A stretch of DNA of 64,000 bases, taken from positions 10,226,001 through 10,290,000 of the forward strand of contig JAJNNQ010000002.1 in assembly GCA_027886175.1 (NCBI GenBank), read 5' to 3'. The stretch comes from Phylloscopus collybita (taxonomy: Eukaryota > Chordata > Aves > Passeriformes > Phylloscopidae). Below the pieces are notes generated by a model that saw only the letters and a list, made by a program, of their open reading frames with translations, was not told the DNA's origin and ran no database searches. A program made the translations under genes and the position numbers. This document shows, piece by piece, positions 36,201-48,345 of this stretch (positions within the stretch are counted from its first letter, which is position 1; every line of letters begins with the position of its first letter).

Positions 36201-37761
36201 CATTACACAAGGGATGAATTAACTCTGTGTAAATATCTCTGTGTGTATATGTATATAATTAATATTTAATACCATGGAAGATGAACTCTAGTGACTCTTG
36301 TTGCAACAGTTTAAGAAAGCTCTGCCTGTGACTGTTCCAAAGCTATCCTGGAGGACACTGCCCTAATTGCAGCTGTCAGAAGAAAAAAAAAAAAAAATGA
36401 GTCTGAGCTGCAGCAGCTCCAGCTGCTACAGAGTCAGATGCTTTTGTTCAGTCCCACCTTGACCAAGGCTCCACGCACAAAGCCAGAGGGGGAAGGTCCT
36501 GGGGGCACAGACATCCTCCTTCTCCAGCCCTCACAGAGACACAACCTGCAGCAGGTTTGTGAGCACAGGCAGCTGAGCTGAAAAACAGAAACAAAATTCT
36601 TTAGAGGTCTTCTTTTACCACAGCTCTTAAAGCAAGTTTCAAAATATCTCTATCCCTTAAAGGTTAATTCTAGATATACACATAGCTAGACCTATAATGG
36701 TATTTTGAGGGAAAATATTATTTCTTTTTAAGAAGGGAAATCCCTTTCACTCCTTTCACAGACTGGATCCAGAGAAGGTGTCTACATTGTACTCTGAGTT
36801 TTCTGCACAGTTGATTGGTTATTTATCCACAGCTCAGGCAGGCAGTTTGTGTACATACAGCAGAAATTGCCATTGGTTAAAAACACACAATTATATCCAA
36901 AAGAAGCCTAAAGTGAGAGACTGAACATGGATGTCAAGTGAGCATTGCTCTGGATTTAGTTTCAAAATTTGGTCAGGTAAAGCATATGATCCAATTTAAA
37001 ACCAACATTAGAAATTCATAGAATTAAGGTCTGTAAGATGGCTAAATTTGAAGTAGAGGAGGAGCAAATGAAATAGAGATCAGTATAGGATGATAAGAAA
37101 ATGAGAAAAGTGACAGAGATACACAACCAGTGTTTGAGACTTTGTGTTGTTCATTAACAAAAAATATTTGGATTCCGTTTTCTTGCTTGGGCTTTCTAAC
37201 CCTTGCTGGTCTACCCCAGCACTCAGACTGTTACATGCTGTTTTCAAATGCTGCAGTGTATTCCATTGCTCAGACACTGCTCAGAATAGTGTAAAGCACA
37301 GACAGATTTGTGATGTCCTGCCCAGAAAACAAAGGGAACACTTCTCTGCAAATACCTCCCTCTAATCTTCACTCCTCACACTCAGGAGCTGCACTAGCAC
37401 AAGGGAAATACGCGTATGACCTAATTTACTTTAAAAAAAGATGTATGGGCAATGCATATTAACTCTTTGAAAGAGCAAGGCTAATGTTCTCTTGCTTCAT
37501 TTCATCTTACTAAAACCATAATAAGATGGTGGAACAATTTCTCTCATTCCAGCTGAAAGCAAATGTAAAAAAAAATAATATTTTCCTATGTAAGTTTAGG
37601 GTTTTGCCTTTCTTGGAGATTTTTTTGTAAGTTTTTGTTTATTTGTTTATTTGAGTTATTTCTTTCCACATATAGAATCAAAAATCTGCTATTTTCTGTT
37701 TACAGAATTTCATCTCACTGCTGCAAGTAGACTAAATTGGGAAAAATATTTTAACACTGGC
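33296..37761. other. Unique DNA with small TA/TG repeats, no gene seen
   Basis: TA-rich runs at 35292-35322 and 35988-36016. A moderately GC-richer patch lies near 36390-36560 (agctgcagcagctccagctg) with no frame of interest. No gene recognised. Confidence 0.5.
35292..35322. repeat. TA dinucleotide run
   Basis: About 15 TA units broken by one C. Confidence 0.9.
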
Positions 37762-37859
37762 AAAAAGAAAAAGAAAAAGAAAAAGAAAAAGAAAAAGAAA
37801 AAGAAAAAGAAAAAGAAAAAGAAAAAGAAAAAGAAAAAGAAAAAGAAAAGAAAGAAAAA
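37762..37859. repeat. AAAAAG hexamer satellite
   Basis: Around 15 near-perfect AAAAAG units, pure purine on the plus strand. Because the unit is six bases, one reading frame stays open and gives about 30 lysines in a row. This joins unrelated frames into a 177-codon open frame (37651-38184) that I do not regard as a gene. Confidence 0.97.
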
Positions 37860-40380
37860 TCTAAACATTTCAACCTTAAATGCAGAATATGGAACTTTCA
37901 CACGTAGCACTTATATAGGGATTACGGCATCTCAGCTGGGTGCAGCTGTTAGGAAATGCATTTCTATGAAGCTATTTTATACTAACAAGGCTCTGTCATG
38001 GTTTTGCAGTGCTACTGAAGTTGCCTCAAGCAAGCAATTAGAATTGCAATTAGAATTTCCTTCATTTTTTTCATTCATTTTCCTTAATGTCTCTCATTTA
38101 TCCTTCTTCTACTGCTGTTTTTTTAACCTTGTGCTTTACCTGCTGTCATATTGTAGTACTTTTTTTTGGCTCTTTTTCCATTAATGATGTTATTTGAAAT
38201 CAGAAACAAGTACTCTCTTTTAAAAGCTGGTAGTGAAGAGAATCAGCAAAACTGATTGTTAATCACAAGCATGTTGTGATGAATCAGCACCTTCTGATCC
38301 AATTAAATGCAGAAAATACTATTTTGCCCTGTTCAAAAGAAGAACTAGAAAGTGAAATTGGGGACAGCAGCTGCTACATGGTATTTCTTTCATGCCACTG
38401 TGGCAAATTTCAGAATTTTCAAGATGGAAAGGCCTACTACTATCAACAAGGGATGACGGAAATGCTCCACTGATGTGTTTATTATTTATGTATTTTATAG
38501 TGTCCACCTAAACCTCCAAGCCATTTAAATGAGCCAAGGCAAATCAAGGAGGAATTCTGCATGGGAAAGAGTAAAAGATCTAGATTATCTAAAATTATAA
38601 AATATACACAAGACCCAAGGAAGAGCAGCAGGTCTGATGATAATCAGCATCATCAACCACTCCAGTGATCTAGATTATGGGATGAGGAAGGTCTACAGCC
38701 AAGACAAGGCAAGTCAGCAAAGTAAGAGCAGGGTCAGCAATTAGGCACAGGTATAACCCAAGCAAAGACTAAGCCTGAGCTTAAATGCAGCTCCTGATCC
38801 AAGGGCTGATGCTGCATGGGTGAAGATCCCAGGTGAGACTCCTCACAGATCTTTCTCACACAACTGATTTCATGACAGCCTAATCCAAGCACAGAAAAAG
38901 ACTTTAAAGAAGTATCTTGTCAGCTAAACTGTGAGGAGTGGGGCCTACTGGCACACAGGGCCATGGCATACATCCTGAAACTCCTGCTGCTGGAGATCAT
39001 GCTCCAAGTTCAACAAATCTCACTATCTCACTAAGACCCACTTGGTTTCTCAGGTGCTGTTTGGAGTCAACTACAAGTGACTCCCCAGGGATTGCCATGA
39101 CACCAGGTGATGCTCTTGGAAGTGCTGCACTGACTTCACCAACATTAGACCTGCTAGGGTTAGAGGCAAAGCTTGGTGAAGCATCCTATGGTGTTACACC
39201 ACTTTTGAAGACATTATTCTGCTACACAGGCCCATAGGGAATCACCATATTTCTGAAGGTAAGATTAATTTTCTAAATGTGTATCTCTAAATTCTCCCTC
39301 AAGGAATGTTAAGAAAAGTTCATCTCTTGGTAATGGCATGTATCTAGAGACAGACCCTTGCAAAGTGATGGTGCAACACTATGAATCAACAGAGAGGAGA
39401 ACAGGAAAATTATGGGTAGGCAGAGATGGGAATGTAGCAATTGATGTTACACGTTCACATCTGAGAAATTACTCTCTAATCTCAATTTCCACCTGTAGGC
39501 TTCTTTTAAGAAATGAATTACAGGAGCATAAAGATTCTAGGTAGTGATAGGTATAATTGAACATGCTTATTGCCTGGTGAGACAAGCAGAATGAACATCT
39601 GCAGTCTTAGCTGGAAACACCTGAACATATCCAGAGTTCCAGGGCTCCATTAGGAGCAGCAGAGGAGGCTTGGCACATGGCCCTCAACACTGTTACCATC
39701 GACATATGTTTCTATTATAATGAACAGAAAGTTTATTTAGAGGGAAAATTACATTTATCAAAATCAAATGGGCAGCTGAATGTTTCCTTGAACATGGCTT
39801 TTGGAATAGGTTTTGGCTATTTAAATGCTACCAGTAAAATATCCACATATGTTACATAGATTGAGAGGTGTCTCCTAAGTCTGTCTATGTCAGCAGTTAT
39901 CCTATTCCCTCCCTTATTGAAGGCCAGAATCGGAAAAGGAAACATAAGCCTGGGAACAGCACTGAGCTTTTGAAGCTGTGCTGCTTTTGGCTCACAGCAG
40001 GAGACATAATAGAGATATTTCATGTGGCACTGTGCAGCATCAACCAGGCCAAAGCAGGGATTCTTGCACTGGGGATTGTACATGAGGATCACTCTTCAGA
40101 CACAAGTGAAGCTCTCCAAGATCTTTTATCTTTCTACTCATCTTCTTTGTGCTCCTTATCCCAATAAATAAAACACGTCAGTGCTTGCTACCAGAACAGT
40201 TTCTTAGACACCAATACTCATATCTAAGTTAAGCACATGTTTTTTCTGAATTGGATCAGAAAACTTTCTCCAGGGCAGAGGAACTGATTTTCTGCATGCT
40301 CAACAACTCCCCTCTCCTCCCCACTTTTGTCAGTAGGAGTCAAAATTCAGGTAACTCTCAGTCTATTGTCTTTGTTAGAC
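37860..40380. other. Unique DNA, no gene seen
   Basis: Includes a region (38570-39240) somewhat richer in G+C with paired gatctagattat words at about 38577 and 38668, and open frames near 100 codons (38938-39237, 39868-40167) without recognised domains. A polyadenylation-type aataaataaa follows the second frame at about 40165, but no promoter or splice context supports a gene. Confidence 0.4.
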
Positions 40381-40532
40381 ACTTCCATCCCTGGAAGTTT
40401 TCAAAACCAGGCTGGATGGAGCCCTGGGCAACCCAGTCTAGGCAGTACCCTTCCTGCCCATGGAAAGGGGGTTAGAAGTAGATGATCTTTAAGATCTCTT
40501 CCCACCCAAGCCATTCTGTGATTCTGTGGCTA
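40381..40532 (+). mobile_element. CR1 LINE, 5'-truncated 3' end
   Basis: Clear sequence of landmarks: ccatccctggaagttttcaa, aaccaggctggatggagccc, tgggcaacccagtctaggca, tgcccatggaaagggggtta, gaagtagatgatctttaaga, tctcttcccacccaagccat and the tail tctgtgattctgtggct. It is the best preserved CR1 3' end of the window. Confidence 0.95.
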
Positions 40533-42159
40533 TAAAACAAAATGTAAAAATACAGACATCACCTTTTTCAGATATGGGTTTTAAAAATTGAGTCAACAAT
40601 TTTCTTTAAATTGGAAGAGATTATTTGACTTTCCTGCATTGATATACTTAACTTATATCACATGCACTGTATGAGCAGAGAATTTCAGAGTGGCTACATA
40701 TGAAGACATCTTTGGATAACCAAGACTTGAGAGGCTTTATTTGTATTGCACAAACTGAAATCAAATCACAAGAATGTGGGAATGGAATTCGTATTTTCAT
40801 GAGACAGAGATCTTAATTTGGTGCAATATATTTGATCTATAAAAACATGTGATTTGCATCTGGAAAAAAACTCTACAACTTTATCTCATGAAAAATTCCT
40901 CTACATTATCTTCCACAGATGAACACAGTTTTCAACAGTGTTAGAAACATTAATAACAGCAAAGTCCCTATTGAACTTCTGGAAGAATTCAGAATATCTT
41001 TTATGGGGACATAACTCTGCTTAGGGAATGCAACTTTTGTGCTTACAACATGTGTATGGATAGCAAAATGGGATTTCCAACTACAGAATATAGTATTTTT
41101 AGTTTAAGAATTATCTGATCTCCTGTTTTCAGTGGATTTTGGCTCCAGCTCTCTTTCACCCTCTAGAAAAAGCAGTTAATTAAAAGAACTCTGAACACAA
41201 ATAGGTTCAAAGTATTCCTTCAGAAGTCAATGACTACAGCTTCTGCCTGATCTTAATCATCTGCATTTCCTGCTGAATGAAACAGGACATAGAGTGAATT
41301 CCAAAATAGCCACAGACTAATTTTTTGCAGTTCTGAAAATGAGTGTTTTCAATTATTGAGCAAAGGCATAACAATTTACATATTTCTGATATTTTTTTTT
41401 ATTTTGGTATGCATGTCTCAAATGATTTTTCATCTAGATAAGTTATTCACAAATGAAAAATGAGTGCCACTCAGTCACACTCAGTTCTCTGAAAGAAAGT
41501 TAAGTCATGCATATTAGCATCTATGTATTCCTTGTCATCCACAGGTATTAAAGACAAATCCACTTCTACTCAGAATTCAAGGCTGGAAAGCCCCTGCCCA
41601 TGCAGTCCCTGCAGTTTCCAGTCAGTACCCATCATGAGGAGTTACACCTCTCCTCCACATCTTGCTTTTGGCATACACACACCCGTGGTCACTCACTGCT
41701 CAGGTCAGAGATTTGGCATGACACCTGGCTTCCTTTCCACATCCACAGTAAACTACATAAAGTTGTGGACTATGGTAAAGGAGTAACTCTTCCTGAATAT
41801 TAACATTTAGAAGAGTCATTTTAGATCCTTGTTTATTTTAGAAATTAGAAAAATGCTTTCTTTTGGATTGAGCTCCAAGGTGATTGACCCAGTAGATAAA
41901 GAAGGAAAAGAGGAATGTTAGGATAAAGAATAAAAAAAAATTCATTTGTCTTCAGTAAAACACCTAATCCATAAATGGTAAAACCCACTATTCTCATAGC
42001 ATTTCTGCTCAAAAGGTCAACTGCAAGCAGGATGCTAACTGAGTAATCAGCAGGCCCTGGCATTTAAAAGAAGTAGCAGAAAAAGGCCTCATTGTTATAC
42101 TCTTCATAATGAAATCATGGAAAGGCATTAGTCCAAAAATGATTACAAATAAGCTTTGC
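40533..42159. other. Unique DNA, no gene seen
   Basis: No recognised repeat or gene. The 87-codon frame at 41523-41786 has no family resemblance. Confidence 0.5.
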
Positions 42160-42330
42160 TGAACGGCGATAGGTGCAGGCTCTACCGTGTGGGGAGATTA
42201 AACTGTGTGCAATCACCGCCTGGAGGCTGCACGTCATTTCACATCAATTGGCATGATGAATCTTTTACATAATGTGAATCACAGCCTAATTGTGAGTTTG
42301 ATTGCATCTACTGTTCTGATCACACAACCT
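42160..42330. other. Candidate conserved non-coding element
   Basis: Non-repetitive, with several retained CpG dinucleotides (gaacggcgat, taccgtg, caccgcc, gcacgtc) in an otherwise CpG-poor window, and homeobox or nuclear-receptor type cores (tcacatcaattggcatgatg, ataatgtgaatcacagccta). CpG retention suggests either recent origin or constraint. Inference only. Confidence 0.35.
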
Positions 42331-42869
42331 CAGCACAGAGAGGCAAGCAGGGAACTGGGCTATTGTATGGAGCTAAGGAAGAAAGGAAAGCTGTGTAGCA
42401 TGAAATGAAAGTGGCATCTCACAGGATATATATTACCAAAAGTTGCTGAGCAATTTAACAACTACATGTAATATATATCTTGACAATATCAAAAAAGGCA
42501 ATTAGAGGAGCATGTCTTCCACCAATAGAAATACATCATTTCTGAAATCAGCAGACTGCTGCTCAGAAACTCAGACTGGAAGCCTTTTTTGCCAGAGGAG
42601 ATGCATTTAGGACAATAAACTCTCCATTAACTGCAATGCAGGCAGAATGTAACTAACCCAGGATTCTTACAAGAGCTGGCAGAAAAACTGGTACTATATG
42701 CTTCAAAGATATTTCTAAATATCAGGTTGAGTCATGGATTTGTTGTAAATCATCTTGCAAAATAAAGCAAAAATCGATCCTCTATGGAAATTATATTGCT
42801 TCTATTACCATAGGAGCTGAGGCATACAAAATCCATAAAGTATTTATTTCCCAATACCATTACAACTAT

Positions 42870-42960
42870 TGTCTTCACTTTATAAAAGTGAAATGGAATA
42901 TCAATTAATTAAGGAACTTGTCCTAGGCACTACAAGAAATCTACAAAACAGCAAGTGGTG
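42870..42960 (-). mobile_element. Possible MIR-like remnant, antisense (weak)
   Basis: ttcactttataaaagtgaaa, then aattaaggaacttgtcctag and agcaagtggtg lie in the same order as ccattttacagatgaggaaa, gttaagtgacttgccca and agtaagtggcag of antisense MIR. Identity is low. Confidence 0.3.
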
Positions 42961-43123
42961 TTATCCAGATGGTCAGGTAGCAATTCTGTACGTTAGTTAC
43001 TGGAAAGGTGCTGGACTGTAGCCCTGGCCTGATTGTCAGGGAGCCATCTGGTTGTGGGCTACAAGGCATTGTCACATGCACTACAGAACTATCATATTTC
43101 TCAGTCTTGCAGGGATAAAAGAG

Positions 43124-43185
43124 AATCACAGGATCATAGAAACGTTTAGGTTGGAAAAGACTTAATATTGTTGATCTATCTTAAA
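43124..43185 (-). mobile_element. CR1 LINE tail, antisense
   Basis: agagaatcacaggatcatag then aaacgtttaggttggaaaag is the reverse complement of a CR1 terminal region. Only about 60 bp are recognisable. Confidence 0.75.
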
Positions 43186-46100
43186 TTTGTCTGCAGTCCT
43201 CTCATCTCTTAAATGCATTATATGTTTAAGGCCACAGCTTTTTTTTCTTTTTTTTTTTTTTAAATCTCATACAGTTTTTCTACACAGCAACCCACTTTTT
43301 TGTCTGAAATTCATTACAGGAAAAGACCAGGGAATCATTTTAAACTTGGATTATGTGTAAGTGGTTGGTTAGGGGTTTATGCTGTTTCAGTTTAATTTTT
43401 GATGATTGTGTAAAGCATTTGAAATGTTTCTAAAACAATAGCTATCAATAGAAATAAGTATGAGTCAAGGGTTGGCATATCAGTTGACATAAATCACAGT
43501 TCCAGTTGTGGAACAATGACATTTTACATCTGCTAGACAACTGTTCCAAGGATCCTGGAAATAAACTACCATTCAGTGCAGAAGTTTGCTGTGCCAGCAA
43601 TTTTTTCTCTTACAAAGGTGATAACTTAGCTCTAGGATGGCATAGCTCTAGGATAAGCTCTAAATGTTTATGGGGCCAATAAAAGTATTTGCATTAAATT
43701 TGCATCTTTTTTAAAAATTAAACTCTGATATTGGATCTCTCTGCTAAGTTCCCCTGCTGGGGATATTTCTGGCCTATATTTCAAATTGTGGATGTGCTGA
43801 TAGTCAGTCAGACCCTAATTTAAGGTTTTTTGACCCTCTACAGGGTATAATTTAGTATAATTAGGTTGTGCAAATCTGTGTATGGACCTGTCATTGCTCC
43901 TTGGGGATTTGGAGTCCACTCGTTAACAGGAAATTAAAACTAGCACATCCCAGTTGACACTACAGTGCACAGTGATGTTGACCTGGGAACTATTGCACAA
44001 GAAAACAGAACTATATTTCACCATTTAGAATTCAAATATTTAGTGCATGGGACATATAAAATCTGGAAATAAGATGTTTCTGGACTTTCTGGACTCTTTT
44101 TTTCTGGGATACTTCAAAAGAAGTCAGAAACAAAGTCCAGTACAGTGATGTCCTTTTCAACAGTTAGGGTGCTATGAGGACGACTCAAAACCCAGGAAAA
44201 TGCATGTAACAAAAAAATCACAGGATAAGGCAAAAACCAGAATTTTCTCATGCCTCAAACAGAGGGAAGAAAAAATATCTGTAACTGTGTAATTAGACTG
44301 CTGTATGAATTTCCCCTCATTTGATATCACAAATATCAACCAGATTGAGTACTGAAGCTTAGAGATACAAGGAATGTGTTTAAGGTAGAAAACATTGTTC
44401 TACTGTGGATTTCATCAGGACAACAGCACCTTTCCTCAATAATTTCATTTTTGCTATCTTGCAAGGATTTGGTATCATGGTGAGAACAGAAAACAGCTCC
44501 CTTTAGCAGGAACAGAACACGGAACAGGCAGAACAGATTTCAGAACAGGCTAATAGGTAGCAGAAAAATACAGGTCTGCCATAACTCATGGACTTTAAAA
44601 AAGCTCAAATTTCCCTGAAACATTCTCCATTTTCCTCATGTTAAAAAAACTACTACAAAACACTCAGGAAAGTGTGTACCCCTATAATACAAAAATATCA
44701 TTTCTGTAAAGGTATCAGGTGTAAATGCCATCTGACTTGTTGGGTATTAAAGGAAGATTCATGGCTTCAGCTGTAAACAAAGGGCACTCATTAATTAGTT
44801 TTCAAACACAAAAAATAGAATGAGATACAAAGAGGAGTCAGTGGCTCATGCCAGATGGAGAGGTAACAAATCATAGAGCTGGACCCATCTTGAACCATTC
44901 TTGCTGGCATAAAAGCCATGGAGTTTCTGAGAGGTAGCCAGTCAACCCAGACAGGCTCATTACTGCAAGTAGCATTAAATTAAACAGTGACATAAAGAGT
45001 CACAGAATATCTCAAACTCTAACACATTGATTAGCTGATTACTTAAGCAAAATACTGCAGAGAGCTGTGTGTGCCAGTGTGCATGCATTTAAAGCACTAC
45101 ACATGCACAGGTCACTCACATACCACATTAAAGTCAATAAATTAAACATGAATCGTTGGGCACGTTAAATGAATTGCAACCCATAATCATCTAAGTAGCA
45201 ACAAGGCATTCATTTAACCTGACCTAGATGGATTATATAAAGAGTTATTAAATATAACAGGAATACAAATTGCAAGTTAGAATCCTTGGAACTCTTTTCT
45301 GGTTGAAGGGATTTTTATAAGTCAGTAACTGAAACCATGCATATGTCTGATATTTTTGGACCTACTTCACTAGACACTGGTTTATTGGGGTAGTTTATAT
45401 GCAAATCAGATAACATGAGACTATAAATTACACAGCCATGTGGTGGTCCACTCTGAAATTTTGTGCCTTGTCTGGGATAACGGAGTGGTAGAATACAGTC
45501 AGTTGTGTCAGGTGTCTCCAGAATTTCAAAGCAGGCGTATTTGGCTTAACTAAGTGAAAAGGAAAAGGTTTATTTGAACTTATTCTGGAATGCACAACAG
45601 TTACTTAGATTTGTTTTATCTTCTTATTCAGAATGATTTCATGGTTCAGAGAGAAAAGCTTTAGTTCCTTCAATTGAAAGATTTAGGGTGGAATTCATCT
45701 GATTAAATGCAGAGGCCTGCTCTTTATCTGAGTCACCCTAGTCTCCAGAAATAATAAGTAAAAATCTAGTCACTTAGACTACAAAGCCTAAGACAGAATT
45801 CCTCTAACTCTAAAATAGACATTTTAAATACATCCAATGGACTGAATCCTAAAAAGGTCTGTTTCTCTACAATGAATATAGAGGGAGGTTCAGAAATAGC
45901 TGTTACATGTGTTTAAAGAAGATGAGGTGACTCTTATTCCTAGAATCTGCTCTTGGTTTGTCTCTAACCTGCTGTATGGCTCTGGAAGCTTAAAAACTAT
46001 AAAAAACCCCCAAGAATGTTATTTCAGATGTCATTAATCTGTTGATGACATCTATTAGGCAATATCTCTCAGGCATCTACATTTACTCAGAATGACTTAC

Positions 46101-46447
46101 AATTTTCATCTTTTTGTACTTGTGATCTGACACCCATTCTGTGTGTTTGATATGCATGTTTGCATAAACAAATGCAACATTTATATATATGGATTTATAT
46201 ATTTTATGGTCTTTATATAATAATGTCATACAGGATGTAACAATACACAACCTCAGTATCAAATGTGACTCTTTGTATAATACCATACAGGTAGTTAACA
46301 ATAAAATTTTTAACTGTTGGCATCATCTGAGGTTAGAAAATTTTCCTTACAAGCTAATATTAATAGTCCATGGGCTTTTAAAACAAAAAAACACTGAATT
46401 ATTTTTCACAGTGTTATAAAAGAAAAATTGAATGCCTCTCTGTATAT
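43186..46447. other. Unique DNA, no gene seen
   Basis: Nothing recognised other than a T-rich tract at 43231-43262, a short direct repeat (tagctctaggat, twice, 43627-43654) and a gaacag-rich patch at 44510-44560. Confidence 0.5.
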
Positions 46448-46480
46448 CCAAGTACACCTCCCAGCTGTACTTGGGAGGTG
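46448..46480. repeat. Overlapping inverted repeats (two alternative hairpins)
   Basis: ccaagtac (46448-46455) pairs with gtacttgg (46467-46474), and cacctccca (46455-46463) pairs with tgggaggtg (46472-46480). The two perfect stems overlap, so they cannot form at the same time. No miRNA or terminator context is evident. Confidence 0.85.
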
Positions 46481-46596
46481 ACAGTGAATATAAATTTAAT
46501 GGGAAAGTTACCTGGGGATAACAGCAGAAGGAATAATAAAGAATCCTTGCCTAAAATTGCAATTTAAAAAGTGCATTGTGGATTACTAAATTCATT

Positions 46597-46702
46597 TAAA
46601 AAAACCCCAACCAAATAACCAACCAAAAAAAAAAAATCACCAAAACAAACAAACGAACAAACAGAACACCACCACAAAAACACCCACTCACGAAAAACCC
46701 AT
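46597..46702. repeat. A/C low-complexity tract
   Basis: Runs of A with scattered C, CC and CCCC (aaaaaccccaaccaaataac, ccaaaacaaacaaacgaaca). It lies just upstream of the CR1 coding fragment. Confidence 0.9.
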
Positions 46703-46719
46703 CAAATGAAAATAGAGTA

Positions 46720-47350
46720 ATTTTAGACTTAAAAGATGAGAAGATGAGGATGGTCATGACAAAACAGGGACATAGAGAGGGCAGAGGTGTTTAGTTCATT
46801 CTTTGCCTTTGTTTTCAACATGGATGATGTACCAAGGGGATCTCAGTGCCCTGAACTGAAGGGCTGTGACTGCAAGAATGATCAGCTTCCAGATTACCCT
46901 GCTCCAGCTGGATCCATACAAATCTCTGGGGCCTGATGGGATTCATCTGAGAATCCTCAAAGCACTGGCTGATGCCATTGCAAAACCTCTGTCAATGATT
47001 TTTGAGCGGTCTTGGGAGCCCAGAGAGGTCTCAGCAGACTGGAAACTGGAAAACGTCGTCCTGATTTTCAAGGAGGGCAAGAAGGAGGACTCCAGAAACT
47101 GCAGGCCTGTCAGTCTCACTCCAGTGTCTGGTAAAATGGTGGAAATTATCCTTATGGGAAGTATAGAAAAACATTTGGAGGACAATGCAGTCATCAGTCA
47201 CAGCCAGCACACAGCTTCATGAGAGGGAAGTCCTGCTTGTCAAACCTAATTTCCATCTATGTAAGAGTAACTCACCTAGTTGTTCTAAGAAAGCCCAGAG
47301 ATGTAATCTTTTTGGATCTCAGCAAAGCTCCTCCCAATCTCTCATGTTAG
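46720..47350 (+). pseudogene. CR1 LINE ORF2 reverse-transcriptase fragment, broken
   Basis: Encodes the N-terminal part of the CR1 reverse transcriptase. Upstream, EVFSSFFAFVF at about 46785-46817 is the usual start of this region. The frame at 46866-47222 carries the family block LDPYKSLGPDGIHLRILKAL, then IAKPLSMIFERSW, an acidic/Lys-rich stretch (FKEGKKEDSRNCRPVSLTP), and VSGKMVEIILM. After a stop at 47220 the reading continues in another frame with GKSCLSNL-like and FLDLSKAP words (to about 47345). Only about 210 codons of a protein near 900 codons remain; the catalytic YxDD motif lies further on and is absent. Frameshifts and stops make it inactive. It is the only coding-type sequence in the window I can assign. 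Confidence 0.92.
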
Positions 47351-47520
47351 TCCAGTGTTAGAATTCTGCAGGGATTTTGGACAGCTGTCTGCCAAGAGTG
47401 GCCACATGTGGGGCTTGTGGTCCCTCCAGTGAGGTCTGGGAGCATAGTGTGATCCTATTACCAGTAAGAGAACAGGTAAGAACCTACTGAAAAGAAAATC
47501 TGGACAGTCTAAATTATGTA
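47351..47520. other. Probable decayed continuation of CR1
   Basis: Moderately GC-rich segment between the last recognisable reverse-transcriptase word and an A/C tract. It may be diverged CR1 but I cannot align it. Confidence 0.3.
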
Positions 47521-47526
47521 CTAGAC

Positions 47527-47628
47527 AAAAACAATCAAACCCACAACACAACAACAACAACAACAACAAACCTAACAAACATATCAAAACAAAAACAAAC
47601 AAAAACAAACAAACCAAAACAAAAAATC
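47527..47628. repeat. CAA and AAAC low-complexity tract
   Basis: About seven CAA units pass into AAAAC/AAAC units. Together with 46597-46702 it flanks the CR1 coding fragment. Confidence 0.9.
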
Positions 47629-48024
47629 TTGCATCAAATACTGTACCTTAAGAAGTGTTTATTTTTAATTCATTTGCAAAAAAGTGAAGAAAATATTGTT
47701 CACTTTAGAAGAGTTACCTGGAATTGGTTGTTACAAATGCAGAATATAAAAAGGATTCACTGAGGGTCACTGAAGGACCACGTCTGTAAATTGGTTACTT
47801 TTTAATTTCGGTGATACTTTACGGGAAGATTTTTACTTATGTAAATCCAATGAAAGGCCAAATTAATCTCCAAAGAAAAATCCCTGAAAGAAAGAGAAAG
47901 GAGTTGTATTATGGAAAAAAAAATGAAAGGGATATTTAGTCAATTATCCAAAGTGCCTGCAGTTTTGCATCAGTAAAACAATTTATATTGTTAATGGCTT
48001 AGAACTCAAACATACATTCTACAT

Positions 48025-48345
48025 ATTTGTAGAGTCTTAGATTATGGGCAGGGACACCTTTCCCTAGACCAGATTGCTCAAACTCCATCTAACCTGGACT
48101 CCTTCTAACCTGGACCTGAACAACTTCAAGGATGGGGTATCCATAACTTCCCTATGTCATCTGTTCCAGTGCCCCACTACCCTCACAGTAAAGGATTTCT
48201 TCCTAATACCTGATCTAAACCTGCCCTCTGTCAGTTTTAAGCCATTCCCCCTTGTCATTACAGATCCTGGTAAATGTCTCTCTCCATCTTTCTAAGTCCC
48301 TTTAATAACAGAAAGGCTGCAATAAGGTCTCCCTGGAGCCCCTTC
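48025..48345 (-). mobile_element. CR1 LINE 3' region, antisense
   Basis: From the left: gggcagggacacctttccct, agaccagattgctcaaactc, catctaacctggactccttc, caaggatggggtatccataa, gttccagtgccccactaccc, agtaaaggatttcttcctaa, aagccattcccccttgtcat and aataaggtctccctggagcc. These are the reverse complement of the CR1 3' region in the expected order. The terminal 60 or so bases (tail) are missing; instead the element begins at a junction shared with 51727-51763. The 73-codon frame at 48074-48295 is element sequence. Confidence 0.92.

Noticed and set aside
37651..38184. 177-codon open frame
   Set aside because: Its core is about 30 lysines from an AAAAAG microsatellite, and flanking parts have no domain or splice context.
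40165..40180. aataaataaa as the 3' end of a gene ending near 40167
   Set aside because: The preceding 99-codon frame shows no conserved features, and AATAAA is frequent by chance in AT-rich DNA.
46866..47222. 118-codon frame as a host gene
   Set aside because: It carries the CR1 reverse-transcriptase block (LDPYKSLGPDGIH) and belongs to a dead LINE.
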